Of a stretch of 64,000 bases of DNA, positions 40,832-52,025 are shown in pieces. Below the pieces are notes generated by a model, which ran no database searches, was not told the origin of the DNA, and saw nothing but the letters and a program-made list of their open reading frames with translations. The DNA comes from Piezodorus guildinii (taxonomy: Eukaryota; Arthropoda; Insecta; Hemiptera; Pentatomidae): contig CM041297.1 in the NCBI GenBank assembly GCA_023052935.1, positions 88,422,021 to 88,486,020 on the forward strand, read 5' to 3'. Made by a program: the position numbers and the translations under genes. Position 1 is the first letter of the stretch. Each line of letters begins with the position of its first letter.

Positions 40832-40842
40832 CTTGCAAACTT

Positions 40843-42041
40843 GTGTGGTGAGTTGAAATATACTGTTAGTTGCCAATTAATATCTATGGGAAAGGGGAAT
40901 AGCCAAATAGGCCCCAAGGCATTTACAAAAAATAATCAGTACAATAATAAAATATAGAAATAGTTTATTAGGTATAATATTTGTACTAAACCTCTTTGTT
41001 TTTTAACTTACAAATATTTTAGAGAGTCAATTTAAATGGTATTAAGTGTGTTGAAAAATTATATTTTTTGGCTATTTTTTAGTTACTCTATACATCTTTT
41101 TGCCAGAATTGTTCCCTTCACCTTAAGGGTCGCCAATTGGTCACAATTTTCGGGCTACCACTGAGGTTACCTGTGATGTACTGGCAAGGATATGCAGGTT
41201 TAAACCCAGCAGATGACCCTAGGATTTTTAAATGGTGTAAAAAATCCTTGGTTATGCAAAATATGCACTTCGGAGGGGACATATAATGGTGGTCTAAGCC
41301 TGTGCAATGTCAGGTACTTATTAAAGATCCCTATCCTAATCGAACCTGGATAGGCAAAATTTAGAACCCCACTGCTGCATCGTCCAATTAGCCCCATTGA
41401 CATTAAATAAATAAACAAAAATTTATTTGTATTAGTACCAATAGAAACCTTCCTTACTGAGGGGTCCTGCAGTATATCCTTGCCAAGAGCCTAAGAATGT
41501 CTAGATCTAACATTCATTCAAATATATTTTTGACAGCTTACATAAAATTAGAGAAAAAAAAGGCCAACTTAATCTGCAGCTGTATAAAATCTCAACTCCT
41601 GGTTTTCACTACGATAAAAAATGTTCTTGTTCTGACAAAAATACTAATTCAGACCCAATTTAATATTAAACATTGTCATGAAAAGAATAATATTGTTTTT
41701 TTTTAAAAAATGGTTTTCAGATATGTTTAACTATTTACCAAATACTATTTACCAACTATTGTTAATTATTTATTAACAATAGTTACAAAAGCAGCCATAA
41801 CAAATTGTAGCAATTTATTTTGTAAAAAGGAGAGTTCATCAATAAATGAAGCAATTTATTTTTAAAAACAGACTGAATTTATTTATTAAATTTGCATAAA
41901 ATCATCTAGTATTGTGATATTCTTAAAAAGGAAGTTAAAGAATACAGAAAAAATTATTCAAATCATCTGATTGATTTTAACTTAATTGATAATTCATTAC
42001 ATTGAGAATTTCTCTAAAAAATTACAAGTTTTATTAAATAC
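40843..42041. other. Intergenic stretch with an unclassified short repeat
   Basis: Bases 41176-41490 are bounded by related inverted segments (CTGGCAAGGATATGCAG at the left and CTGCAGTATATCCTTGCCAA at the right) and contain AAATAAATAAACAAA, so they may be a small non-autonomous element. No gene was found. Confidence 0.35.
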
Positions 42042-42386
42042 CGCAAGAGGTCAGCACTATCCAATCATTTAAATAGCATAGAATTAGTTTAATTATCTGG
42101 CAAAAGAGCGCAGCACTACCTTAGCCTCGGGCCAGGGTCTAAAACGCGATTTCAAAAACTAAAGTTTGTAATAGGAGGTTAGGAACCTAAAGGAGCTCAA
42201 CAACTGCGCCACCTAGCGGCGTGCTTAGTTGTTGAGCTCCTTTAGCTTCCTAACCTCCTGTTACCAACTTTAGTATTTGAAATCGCGTCTCAGACCGGTC
42301 CCTAGGTCAAGGAAGTGCTGCGCTCTGTGGACAGCAAAACAAACTAGTCTGTTTAATGAATGATTGGACAGTGCTGGCCTCTCGCG
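42042..42386. repeat. 345-bp palindromic foldback element
   Basis: The left arm (42042-42205) and right arm (42227-42386) are imperfect reverse complements over roughly 160 bp: GCAAGAGGTCAGCACTATCC against GGACAGTGCTGGCCTCTCGC at the ends, and GGAGCTCAACAACT against AGTTGTTGAGCTCC near the centre. The 21-bp tip contains a mini-hairpin CGCC/GGCG. It is GC-richer than its flanks. There is no ORF. It is likely a foldback transposon or MITE. The tip includes CCGCTAGGTGGCGC on the minus strand, close to the CTCF core motif. Confidence 0.85.
42206..42219 (-). promoter_or_regulatory. CTCF-like motif at the palindrome tip
   Basis: Read on the minus strand, CCGCTAGGTGGCGC contains AGGTGGCGC, the core of the insect CTCF consensus as I recall it. 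A single match in a transposable element; binding is not shown. Confidence 0.3.
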
Positions 42387-42771
42387 ACAGTTCCTAAAAC
42401 TAATTAATGTAAACAAAATTGTGAATCTTTTCCATTGTATCAACGAAATAAATAAAGTCGAAATATTATATTAATGTTTTGCTCTTTTTGTGTCATACTA
42501 ATTATTTTTTATTGTTAGTCTATTAATTTTATAGTCATTTTATTACAATGTTTATGTGTTATTCTAATAAAGTATTGTAAATGTGAACATTGTGGTATTG
42601 TACAACCCAAATCTATATTTTTGTGCTTTTTGATGAAGATAATTTTAGAAGTGATACTTGCATTTCTTTTTTAAATAAATGTAACTATTTAATTTATGTT
42701 ATGGAATTATTTCCGCCTAGGAATTAAAAATCAAATCAAATGCAATCTAAAAAAAAAAACAAAAAAAAAAC
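42387..42771. other. AT-rich spacer
   Basis: Nothing coding. A-rich runs lie at 42750-42770 just before repeat copy 4. Confidence 0.5.
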
Positions 42772-44353
42772 GGTGTGGGCAATACATGACTTTCACTTAC
42801 CTCCGTTTTTAGATCCATTAAAGAATTTTCAAATACAGTTAGAGATATAAATAAATGGAACTATTAAAGAACTAATTAAATTGGATAGATTAAATATCAT
42901 AAAAGGAATATTATAAATAAGTATTATAAATACAATAAAAACATTTGTTTTATTAAAAATACATTACATTATTATCTATAACAATAAATCAGTTTTATTG
43001 GCTTTTTAACTTTTACAACCTTGCGTATAAGATAATATTTTTTTTCTAAAATCTTTAGCTTTCCAATGGTATATTGTACATGTATATTACTGTTCTTATG
43101 TTCAAAAACAAAAAATTGCATTAATAAAATATGTTTTCAGTTTTCTCCTTCTGTTGGATATCGAATTCTTTCAACTTATATATTGACCTGTTTTTATTAA
43201 TGGTGAAAAGATGATAGGATTATTTTTATAATTTATACAAAATTAATATATTGAAATATCGGCATGGCATTTAAGCCCTGAAAGACTATTTCAATCAGAA
43301 TGAAACTTACATGATATTAAAGCATGTTCAATTTTACATCAACGTAGCAAGTTTAATAAAAATCGAAAAAAGGTGCAAAATGTATGGCATAAAGTGGCTC
43401 TTCTGGTTAGGTGATTTTGATGAAAAAGTTTCTGTAACATCTCGGATGTATCGTTGTCTTAAATATTTGATAGAATGATGAAATATATTGTGAAAAGTAC
43501 TTGTCTTAACTGGTGTACCTTAATTGATATGTGTTAGTGCATAGCACATGTACATATCCATAGCATAGCATTGTGCATGTATTGTATATGCATACCCAAG
43601 AAACAATTAGCATTCATGTAAATATAATTCTATTTTATTAAATTATGTGAGTGAGCAAAGCCTTTTATGATAAATTCATTACAAAAAAAACTTTGTTTCA
43701 AATTATTATAATAGTAACAGAGTATTTACTTTCATGTTTTAAATTTAATCAAGGAAGAAAAAAATAAAACATTATGTAAACACTATATTTGAAGTCATTT
43801 TCAAACATTTTAATTGGATGTCAAAACCAAATAATTGTAAGATTGTATACACTAGTTATCCTAAATGCCTGTTGCTTCACATAGCAGGTCTGAGGATTGG
43901 GGTATTTGCTTTGAAACATTATTATATGTTATTAATAATAGAAAAAAAAATTGAAACTTTAAAAATTGATGGTTTAAGCACATACAGGCTATTTCAGATA
44001 GCATAACACCCACATGATAATTAAATCCCATTTAAATGTATATAAGTATAGAGAGAGAGAGAACAAAATCTTTGGAGCATAGCATAAAGTGGCTCTTCTG
44101 ATTCGTTGATATTGGTGAAAAAGTTGCTGTAACATCTGTGGAATATAATTTAAATATGAAATTACAGTTCCCTACCACTCATTTTTTTTATTCGAGTTTG
44201 GCTTACTACAAACCAAGACCTTTTTGCAGGAGTTGGTCATTCGGACTTAGAGGAACCTAAAATGTGTATTTTTCCAATAAAAACCTGAATTCAAAATTTT
44301 CACTATTGCAATACCTTCCCTTACTATATGCTTTATACGTAGGTAAGTGAAAG
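42772..44353 (+). repeat. Copy 4 of the repeat family with ~600-bp insert or duplication
   Basis: It starts GGTGTGGGCAATACATGACT and ACTTTCACTTACCTCCG and ends ACGTAGGTAAGTGAAAG. The block around GGCATAAAGTGGCTCTTCTG and GATGAAAAAGTTTCTGTAAC at about 43385-43445 recurs at about 44085-44140, so a segment was duplicated, or two copies recombined, around unrelated AT-rich sequence (about 43475-44075). Confidence 0.7.
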
Positions 44354-46619
44354 AAATATGAAAAACTTATTTTCTTAACTTACTTATGATTTTTTTTTTT
44401 TTTGTAATGAAAAAATATCTGTATTCTCAGACCAAGCACCTTAAACGAAAACAGTGAAATGAATGGTTACTATTTTATATAATGTTTCACGCACATATCT
44501 TCGCAAACATACACATGCATGCAATAAAATTTATTTTAACAATTGATTATTGATACTCAAATATGTGACTAAACAGTTGGGGCTTGAATAAAGAAACGGA
44601 TTCATTTTAGGGATAGAGATAGGCAGCTAATTAAAAAAAAATGAGGAATGAACTAGAAACGAGTTGTGAAAGGATGCAGATATATCTGATGGAGTATATT
44701 GAATGGATTTTGGTGTTCAATGATTGGATGTGGAGTTTATTTATATTGGTTTACCATTTTTTTGAGTTTGGAATAGGTAAGAATTATGGACATATTCCAT
44801 TACACAGATTTATGCTTCCACTTAAACTGAATATAATAGTTAGAAATATGGTCACACCTTTTGATCCAAAAGATAAATCTAATAAAATAATTCATAAGTA
44901 GTTTTAATTTTATTCCCTACTCTTGGTAAGTTTCCATATATCGGTTACTTAAGTCAAAGTTGGGAAAGTTTAAACTTATTTTTTTTTCAAAACCCATTTA
45001 CAGTTGTTTGACATGTCGCATTACATTCTGTGGTTTCTGTTTTTTATTGCCTTTTGCTGGAACTGAGTTGAATTTTGAGGAGTCTTCTGGTACATTTGAT
45101 GATAATTTTATCATATGGTGTTAAAAGAGAAGAAACAATTAACTGAAGGGATTTTAAAAATAAGGATTTACAGAATCTGTAGAACTGCTTAAGGATAGAA
45201 ATGGGTTTTCTGGATATTTTTAGATACATACTTATTCTACGATTGTTTTTGGTTAAAAGTGATTTTCAGGTTTGATGGGCCCCATTTACTATTGTACTGG
45301 TAAAAGTATTCACAAAGAAATAAAAATCTTATATTTTCTTTTTGTAGAGCTATTTATTCTTTTACCGCTTCTTCAACATCATCAGATCAATAAGCTGAGT
45401 TATAAGTTATTTATAAAATGGAATATTTTATTTTATCAGCCATAACATAATACCTACTATTGAACTATCATATTTAATAGCAATTTTATTGATTTGAGGG
45501 ATATAACCAACGTCAAGAATCAGCAAAACAGTTGGATTACACAATACGTTCAGTAATAAAAAAAAATACATATCTAAAAACAGTAATATTACGGAATAGA
45601 CCATTGACCCCGACGCAATCATGTTCTGATGTAACATGTGTTAAGTCCGTCTTTGTATTACTTCAAATCCGGATGATAAAATTGCATTTTTTGTAGGACG
45701 TTCATAAGACTATGAAGCAATCTTGTTTTGTTTGCTATGTCTTGAAAATTTCAAAACCTAGTTAGAAATAAGTCTATTCAGTTTAGATATTCTCTCTTGC
45801 TATGATTTTTAAGAAGAGAAATTTGCAGAAGAGAGCATTGCATTATTTCCAGGGATTGTACTGTCCTGGGCCTTTTATAATTTTCAAACTACATGACAGT
45901 TTTGATCGTTTTCAGTGAGCATTGAGGTCGCTGTATAGCGGAACTCGTTGGTTCAACTTGACTGTTTCATTTTAACTAGAATATTGCATGTTGAATTAGT
46001 ACGGACGAATATGGACAAAACAATTTCTATCCCAAATCAAAAAGTAGATTTTTTTTTTTTTTACTTTTCAATCCCAAATTTTAGATCGGCTTATAACTTT
46101 TTTTTTTTTTCTTTTTTTACGTAATGTTTATATCCATAGTTTCTTTGGAGCCTTCAGATACTCACACGCGATTAGATATAATGTTAAATATAACTTGTAT
46201 TATTAACTTTTTTTTAATCGAATTTATAAAGTTATGGAAACTATTTCAGATGAATGCTGTCTGATGATTAGTTCTTGGATCTTTGAACTTCGATTCGATT
46301 TTGGTTCATTTAAAGAGTGAGCACAAAATAGATAGATAGATTTTTTTTTTTTTTTTTTGAGGAGGGAGGGGATTCAAAGTTCTTAGCGGCCCGAAGTAAG
46401 ACAAAAAGGATTTTCCCCTCGAGTTTACGTTCTTTCCTATCCAGTAATATCAAACAGACGGATCATCCTAGAGGTAACCAGCCTATTCTAACAGCCGATT
46501 CATTTCAAGGGATCACTCAAGTTTCATTCCAGACTGATCTAAATCTGGTATGTGATGCGTTTATTGCGAAGACATTCATATATTTTAAACGACTGATATC
46601 TGAGATCTGAGGAGTCTAG
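44354..46619. other. AT-rich stretch without genes
   Basis: Several poly(T) runs (46052-46063, 46109-46127, 46343-46360). Open frames here are short and of biased composition. No support for a gene. Confidence 0.45.
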
Positions 46620-46955
46620 ATTTAATGAACAAGCACTGGGGCAAACTCCTTCTGGAGGAAGAACGGATACCGGTAGGTTTGAAGAGAAGAGATGCTGTTG
46701 CACGGTTCGGAATGATTACCAGTCATGACTACCACGCAAAGCACTTGCATAGGATCGGAGTGGTAGAGTCTCCACTTTGCTGCATTTGTTATGAGAACAG
46801 TGAAATGGATGCAGCGCATCTAGAAGTATGCTCCCGATTACAAAATATAAGAGCTGAAACTCCATCAAGTTCGGAGTGGTATTGGGCTGCCAGATCCCTT
46901 ATGGAGGAAGACGAAATGGGAAGGTATAATTAAAAAAAGAAAGAAAAAAAAAAGA
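46620..46955 (+). mobile_element. LINE ORF2 C-terminal tail with A-rich end
   Basis: The 102-codon frame includes RRDAVARFGMITSHDYHAKH, LHRIGVVESPLCCICYENSE and MDAAHLEVC, a CX2CX8HX4C tail like that of R1/Jockey-type LINEs and related to the fragment at 4200-4457. An A-rich tail follows (46932-46955). The rest of the LINE is missing. Confidence 0.7.
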
Positions 46956-46965
46956 AGTCTTGATA

Positions 46966-47075
46966 AATTTTAAAGAGCTGCCAATGGGTAGTATCCTTTC
47001 ATATGAATCATAACATAGTTTAATATTGTATCACATTTACTGGGTATTTAAAAGATATTTTTTAAAAATTTAATA
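46966..47075 (+). repeat. Fragment of the 60378-family LINE 3' UTR
   Basis: GAGCTGCCAATGGGTAGTAT and TATCACATTTACT match the region just after the RT stop in 60378-61295 (GTGCTGCCACTGGGTAGTGT). There is no coding part. Confidence 0.5.
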
Positions 47076-47194
47076 TGTAATAAGTATCGAAATCTTTTCA
47101 GCATTTAGTAGTTTTTTAAATTTTAAAGTTGGACCTTAACCTTGATTTCGCATGTCAGAACCTCTTTGAGGTAACTTAAGTCACGTCATGGTCC

Positions 47195-47582
47195 TGTGAT
47201 GGGCCTGATGTGTGTGAGGGAGTGAGGTTATAACACACAGCTGGTGGGAGCAAAGAGGTTATGTGAAATGGATTTGTCACTGCCTCAAACATGTTTATAT
47301 TTTAGTTTTCTTTATATTTAATTGAGGGTCATTTTTATTTATTATTTTATTTTCTGTGTTTTATGATAGTAGAAAGATTATTTTATTTTACAGTGGCAAA
47401 TCCATTGCAACCTCTCACCAGCTGTGGTTTTTGATCTATCTGGATTAGTGTGTGCTCCTCATATTGCTTTCCTTTTTTTTATATTCTTTTATTCTTCATT
47501 TTATTCAACTGTCTGAACAATAAAAGAACCATTTGAACCCGTAGTGCCAGGCTGTAGTCATTTCGCCCTCACCTCCTCTAAA
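47195..47582 (+). repeat. 5' LTR of the CsRn1-type element
   Basis: 388 bp, identical by eye to 51634-52021. It contains AATAAA at 47519-47524 as a likely polyadenylation signal. Confidence 0.93.
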
Positions 47583-47583
47583 G

Positions 47584-47597
47584 TGGTGACCCCGACG
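47584..47597 (+). other. Primer-binding site, tRNA-Trp
   Basis: TGGTGACCCCGACG, one base after the LTR, is complementary to the conserved tRNA-Trp 3' end CGTCGGGGTCACCA. CsRn1-clade elements are known to use this primer. Confidence 0.85.
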
Positions 47598-47663
47598 GTG
47601 AGTGTTGAACTATTTTTTTTCTTCTCTTTCTCCTTTTTTTATTTTTCCCTCAATATCTTTATA

Positions 47664-48497
47664 ATGCCGTTTGACTTATTAACGCTGGACTTAGAGGACA
47701 AGAAAGTGGAGGTGGAGTCAGCATCGGCCCCCAATGCGCTGGCGAGATTGCCATCTTTTTATAGAGAAGAGCCAGATCTGTGGTTCATTCAAGCTGAGGC
47801 GGTATTCAGCTCATGTAAGATCAGCAATAGTAAGAGCAAATTTCAGCTGATTATCGCCCAGCTTGATTTTCAGACTCTTCGACAAGTCGCAGATCTGGCT
47901 CGTAATCCGCCTGTTAATGAGCCCTATGAAAGGTTAAAAGAGCGGCTACTTTCCAGCTTCGGGCAGTCAGATAGCTGGAAGATGAAGAAACTCCTGGAAG
48001 AGCAGAAATTGGGCGATCAGAGGCCTTCCCAATTTCTGCGAGAGATGCAGCAGCTGGCAGGAGAGAAGGTCCCGGAGGACATGCTTAGTACTTTGTGGCT
48101 CCAGGGGCTACCTGAGGGAATGCAGGCGGCTTTGGCTGCTACCGATCATACTGATCTGACCAAGTTGGCCCGCATCGCAGATAAAATAGCTGAGATTCAG
48201 CAACCCCCAGGTAATCCGATTATGGCTTATCAGCCGGAGCCAACTCCGGGGCCTTCAAGAAGAGATGGAGGAGACATAGGTGCTGCCATCGAGCGCCTGA
48301 CTGCCGAAGTAGCCGCTCTCAAAGCGCAAATGGGGGCCAGGACAAGTCGGCGAGACAGCGGATCGCCTAGTCGGAATCGCAGGGGCTCTAGAAGCAAGAG
48401 TAGACGGCGTCTCTGTTTTTACCACGAACGCTTCAGAGATAAGGCGACCAGATGCCGTCAGCCCTGCGACTGGAAACCGGCTAGGGCTTTAAACTAG
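47664..48497 (+). CDS. Gag of the CsRn1-type element
   Basis: 277 residues from the ATG at 47664 (MPFDLLTLDLEDKKVEVESA). The frame is open further upstream into the LTR, but this is the first ATG after the primer site. Central Gag motifs include ARLPSFYREEPDLWFIQAEA, LLEEQKLGDQRPSQFLREMQ and LWLQGLPEGMQAAL, typical of capsid regions of this clade. An SR/RS-rich basic stretch precedes C251, H254, C264, C268 (CX2HX9CX3C), the unusual CHCC box of CsRn1-like Gag instead of CCHC. It ends ALN-stop at a slippery site that would give the Gag-Pol fusion. Confidence 0.9.
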   Translation: MPFDLLTLDLEDKKVEVESASAPNALARLPSFYREEPDLWFIQAEAVFSSCKISNSKSKFQLIIAQLDFQTLRQVADLARNPPVNEPYERLKERLLSSFGQSDSWKMKKLLEEQKLGDQRPSQFLREMQQLAGEKVPEDMLSTLWLQGLPEGMQAALAATDHTDLTKLARIADKIAEIQQPPGNPIMAYQPEPTPGPSRRDGGDIGAAIERLTAEVAALKAQMGARTSRRDSGSPSRNRRGSRSKSRRRLCFYHERFRDKATRCRQPCDWKPARALN

Positions 48498-48532
48498 TCA
48501 TAGCGGCGAACAAGGCGGGTCCCGTCGCTATG
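48488..48532 (+). promoter_or_regulatory. -1 frameshift signal: TTTAAAC slippery site plus hairpin
   Basis: TTTAAAC (48488-48494), in the gag frame as T TTA AAC, immediately precedes the gag TAG. The pol frame is -1 relative to gag and open from 48485. Four bases downstream, CATAGCG (48499-48505) can pair with CGCTATG (48526-48532). Heptamer, phase, overlap and hairpin fit canonical programmed -1 frameshifting. Confidence 0.8.
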
Positions 48533-51500
48533 GCTAACAACCGTCGACTCTTCGTCTCTGACAGAAAGTCCGGGGTCAGATATCTGGTGGATACTGGAGC
48601 CACCCTATCTGTCTACCCGGTGACGAACAGGACGAAGTCCACCGAGGAGTTCATGTTGTATGCTGCCAATGGGACGCCCATTCCAACGTATGGCACCATT
48701 GTCCAGAACCTTGATCTGGGGCTCCGGCGGAAAATGTCATGGCGATTTTTCACTACAACATGATGGTAGATCTCGCCGGGTGCCAGCTAGTGGACCAGAG
48801 GACGGGGCTGACATCTAGAGGTAAATTGGCGAAGGTACCGGTGCCCACCATCTGCTCAGTACCTGCAGGAGAATGGTACTCCGCCCTGCTGCGCCGGTAC
48901 CCTTCTGTGACTCAGCCTTCGTCCTTTATGACAGAACCGAAGCACGATGTCGTCCATCACATTGAGACCAGGGGAGCCCCAGTCACCGCGAGAGCCCGCC
49001 GCCTGCCACCGGGAAGATACAACACCGCCAAGAAGGAGTTTATGCAGATGATGGATGAAGGGATCTGCAGACCGTCGAATAGTCCTTGGGCCAGTCCGCT
49101 GCACATCGTCGAGAAGAAGGATGGAGGTATCCGGCCCTGCGGCGACTACAGGCAGCTCAACGCTAAGACGGTCCCGGACAGATACGCTGTGCCCAACTTG
49201 GCGGATTTCAACGTTAATATGCACGGTAAGAAGATCTTCACAACCTTGGACCTTAACCGTGCATATTACCAGATTCCGGTGGCAGAAGAGGATATTCCGA
49301 AGACCGCCGTCATCACACCTTTCGGCCTCTTCGAGTTCCTCCGTATGTGCTTTGGTCTCAGGAATGCATCGCAAACCTTCCAACGGTTCCTAGACCGTGT
49401 GCTTCGAGGGTTGGACTTTGCCTGGTGGTTTCTCGACGATATTATCATCGGCTCAAGAGATGAAGAGGAGCACAAAGCACATATGGAGGAAGTGCTACGG
49501 CGGCTGCAGGATCACGGCCTCACGGTGAACCTGACGAAGTGTGTCTTCGCTCGTCAGGAGGTCGAGTTTCTGGGACATAGGGTGAACTCCTCCGGCATCA
49601 GCGCCCAGTCAGCGAAGGTGGAGGCCATAGTTTCCTATCCTAGGCCGGCTACTATCAAGGACCTGCGGCGTTTTCTGGGTATGTTTAACTTTTATCGCCG
49701 TTGCATACCCAGAGCGGCGGAAATGCAAGCTCCGCTCAACAGGTTCCTTGCTGGAGCGAAGAAGAATGACAAGAGGCCAGTAGAATGGAACATCAAAGCC
49801 GTAGAAGCGTTCGAGCGCTGCAAGACTGCCATCAAGAACTCCGCGGTACTGGGACATCCTAAGGCTAACGCTGAGCTTGTCCTGGTATGTGATGCCTCCA
49901 GCACAGCTATGGGAGCAGTCTTGCAGCAGAAGGATGGCGACGTTTGGCGGCCTCTTGGATTTTTCTCCAAGGCTCTCGCTCCAGCGCAACAGAAGTACGC
50001 CACGTACGACAGGGAACTATTGGCCATCCATCGCGCCATCAAGCACTTTCGCCATTACCTAGAGGGGAGACATTTTGCTGTCTGGACGGACCACAAACCG
50101 CTGGAACAAGCGTTCTATCAGAAGCCAGAGACAGCGACGCCCATGCGGATTCGGTTGGTGAACTTTATCAGCCAGTTCACAACCGACATCCGCCACGTAC
50201 CCGGGGAAGACAACGCAGTTGCCGACGCGCTCTCGAGGGTTGAGGACATCGACTGTACCGAGGACTATGAGCGCCTTGCGTCCGAGCAGCAGAAGGATCC
50301 GTCGGTTTCTGGGCTTCAGAAGAACAGCCGTCTTCAGCTTCGCTGGATCCAGCCTCCCGGTAAAGCCTCGTCTGTCCTCTGCGAAACCTCTACGCCTCAA
50401 GCGCGACCATACGTTCCTGAGTCCATGCGAGAAGAGATCTTCCACCGCCTGCATGGGCTCAGTCACCCCGGGATACGGACCTCGAGGCGGTTGGTCACGC
50501 AGCGTTTCTTTTGGCCAGGCATGAACGCCGACGTCTCGAGGTGGGCACGCTGCTGCATTCTCTGCCAGCGATCGAAAGTTGTCCGTCACACAGTGACTCC
50601 TCCAGGTACCTTTGCACCCAGCGGAAGGATGGAGCATATCCACGTGGACATCGTTGGGCCTCTGCCACCCTCCAACGGCATGCGTTATTGCCTCACGATG
50701 ATAGATCGATTCACGCGTTGGCCTGAGGCGTGCCCGCTAGAGGAAATTACAAGCACCAAGGTAGCAGAAGCAATAGTGGGCACGTGGATTTCCCGTTATG
50801 GTACGCCTGCAAGGATTACTACCGACCAAGGGCGCCAGTTTGAGTCAGACCTCTTTATTAGCCTCACTCGCGTCCTTGGTATCCAGAGGAGCAGGACTAC
50901 GGCGTACCATCCTCAGTCCAACGGGTGCGTGGAGCGGTGGCATAGGTCCCTTAAGGCATCCCTAAGGGCAACGTTGGGAAATATGGGGTGGACTAAGGTG
51001 CTACCCACCGTCCTTTTGGGTCTTCGGTCAGCGGTGAGAGAAGATGTTGGTGCCAGCGCTGCGGAAATGGTCTTCGGCCAACCACTTCGCCTCCCTGGAG
51101 AATTTTTTGAACCCTCTGAACGGCGGGAGGACGCGGAGGCGACATTGAAGACGCTGAGGGAGGCGATGAAGATGCTCCGGCCAGCTCCGCACCGCAGCAG
51201 TACGGCTCGCACCTTTGTTCACCGCGACCTCAAGGACTGCACCCACGTTTTCCTTAGGGATGACACCGTCCGACGCCCACTGACGCCGCCTTACACCGGC
51301 CCTTATCAGGTTCTCTCGAGGGAGGAGAAGACATTCAAGCTGCTGCTACCGACAGGACCGAAGACCGTCTCCATGGATCGCCTGAAGGTAGCACATCTTC
51401 TCCCGGGACCGGCAGAGGACAGCGGCAACAGGGATCTGCCTACTCCATCGCCCTCTGGTGTGGCCAGCGGCAAGTGCGATCACCCCACTCCTTCTCCCAC

Positions 51501-51621
51501 ATCGGCGGACTCCGGACCTTCAAATGACCTCGACTCAGAACAGCAGGACACATCACCGCCTTATCGCACCCGGTCTGGTCGGGTGGTAAAGCCTAAGGTT
51601 CGTTTCTGTGCCGATGTCATT

Positions 51622-51633
51622 GGGGGGGAGTGA
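51622..51633 (+). other. Polypurine tract of the CsRn1-type element
   Basis: GGGGGGGAGTGA lies directly before the 3' LTR. Its last three bases are the pol stop codon. Confidence 0.8.
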
Positions 51634-52021
51634 TGTGATGGGCCTGATGTGTGTGAGGGAGTGAGGTTATAACACACAGCTGGTGGGAGCAAAGAGGTTA
51701 TGTGAAATGGATTTGTCACTGCCTCAAACATGTTTATATTTTAGTTTTCTTTATATTTAATTGAGGGTCATTTTTATTTATTATTTTATTTTCTGTGTTT
51801 TATGATAGTAGAAAGATTATTTTATTTTACAGTGGCAAATCCATTGCAACCTCTCACCAGCTGTGGTTTTTGATCTATCTGGATTAGTGTGTGCTCCTCA
51901 TATTGCTTTCCTTTTTTTTATATTCTTTTATTCTTCATTTTATTCAACTGTCTGAACAATAAAAGAACCATTTGAACCCGTAGTGCCAGGCTGTAGTCAT
52001 TTCGCCCTCACCTCCTCTAAA
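51634..52021 (+). repeat. 3' LTR of the CsRn1-type element
   Basis: 388 bp, identical by eye to the 5' LTR, with AATAAA at 51958-51963. It is followed by the GTCC duplication. Confidence 0.93.
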
Positions 52022-52025
52022 GTCC

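Larger units (their letters stand above)
48485..51633 (+). pseudogene. Pol of the CsRn1-type element, broken between protease and RT
   Basis: The -1 frame opens at 48485, overlapping gag, and encodes protease (LVDTGATLSVYP, D at 48590). It stops at about 48763. RT resumes in another frame from about 48739, and the protease C-terminal segment (usually about 14 residues after SWRF) is lacking, so a small out-of-frame deletion removed it. Downstream is intact: RT (FTTLDLNRAYYQIPV; WFLDD at 49429-49440, F instead of the usual Y), RNase H (VCDASSTAMGAVL), an HHCC zinc domain, integrase D (50647), D (50824), E (50932) as DDX35E, and the typical C terminus PPYTGPYQVLSR. It ends at 51633, touching the 3' LTR. 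Confidence 0.9.
47195..52021 (+). mobile_element. Ty3/gypsy element of CsRn1 type, recently inserted but defective
   Basis: The two 388-bp LTRs (TGTGATGGGCC...CCTCTAAA) look identical and are flanked by GTCC (47191-47194 and 52022-52025). The LTR ends in AA rather than CA if this TSD is right. A primer site complementary to the tRNA-Trp 3' end, a CHCC Gag motif (CX2HX9CX3C) and separate gag and pol frames are hallmarks of the CsRn1 clade. Pol carries an internal deletion between protease and RT, so the copy is not autonomous. GC content far exceeds that of its flanks. Confidence 0.93.

Noticed and set aside
40832..40917. Start of the LINE RT frame beyond the TSD
   Set aside because: The TSD at 40832-40842 shows the LINE ends at 40831, so upstream codons belong to the target DNA.
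44641..44901. 86-codon plus-strand open frame
   Set aside because: No homology, splice context or promoter. Surrounding sequence is AT-rich non-coding.
47544..47663. N-terminal extension of gag upstream of 47664
   Set aside because: It begins in the LTR at a GTG and passes through the primer-binding site. The first ATG after the primer site is at 47664.
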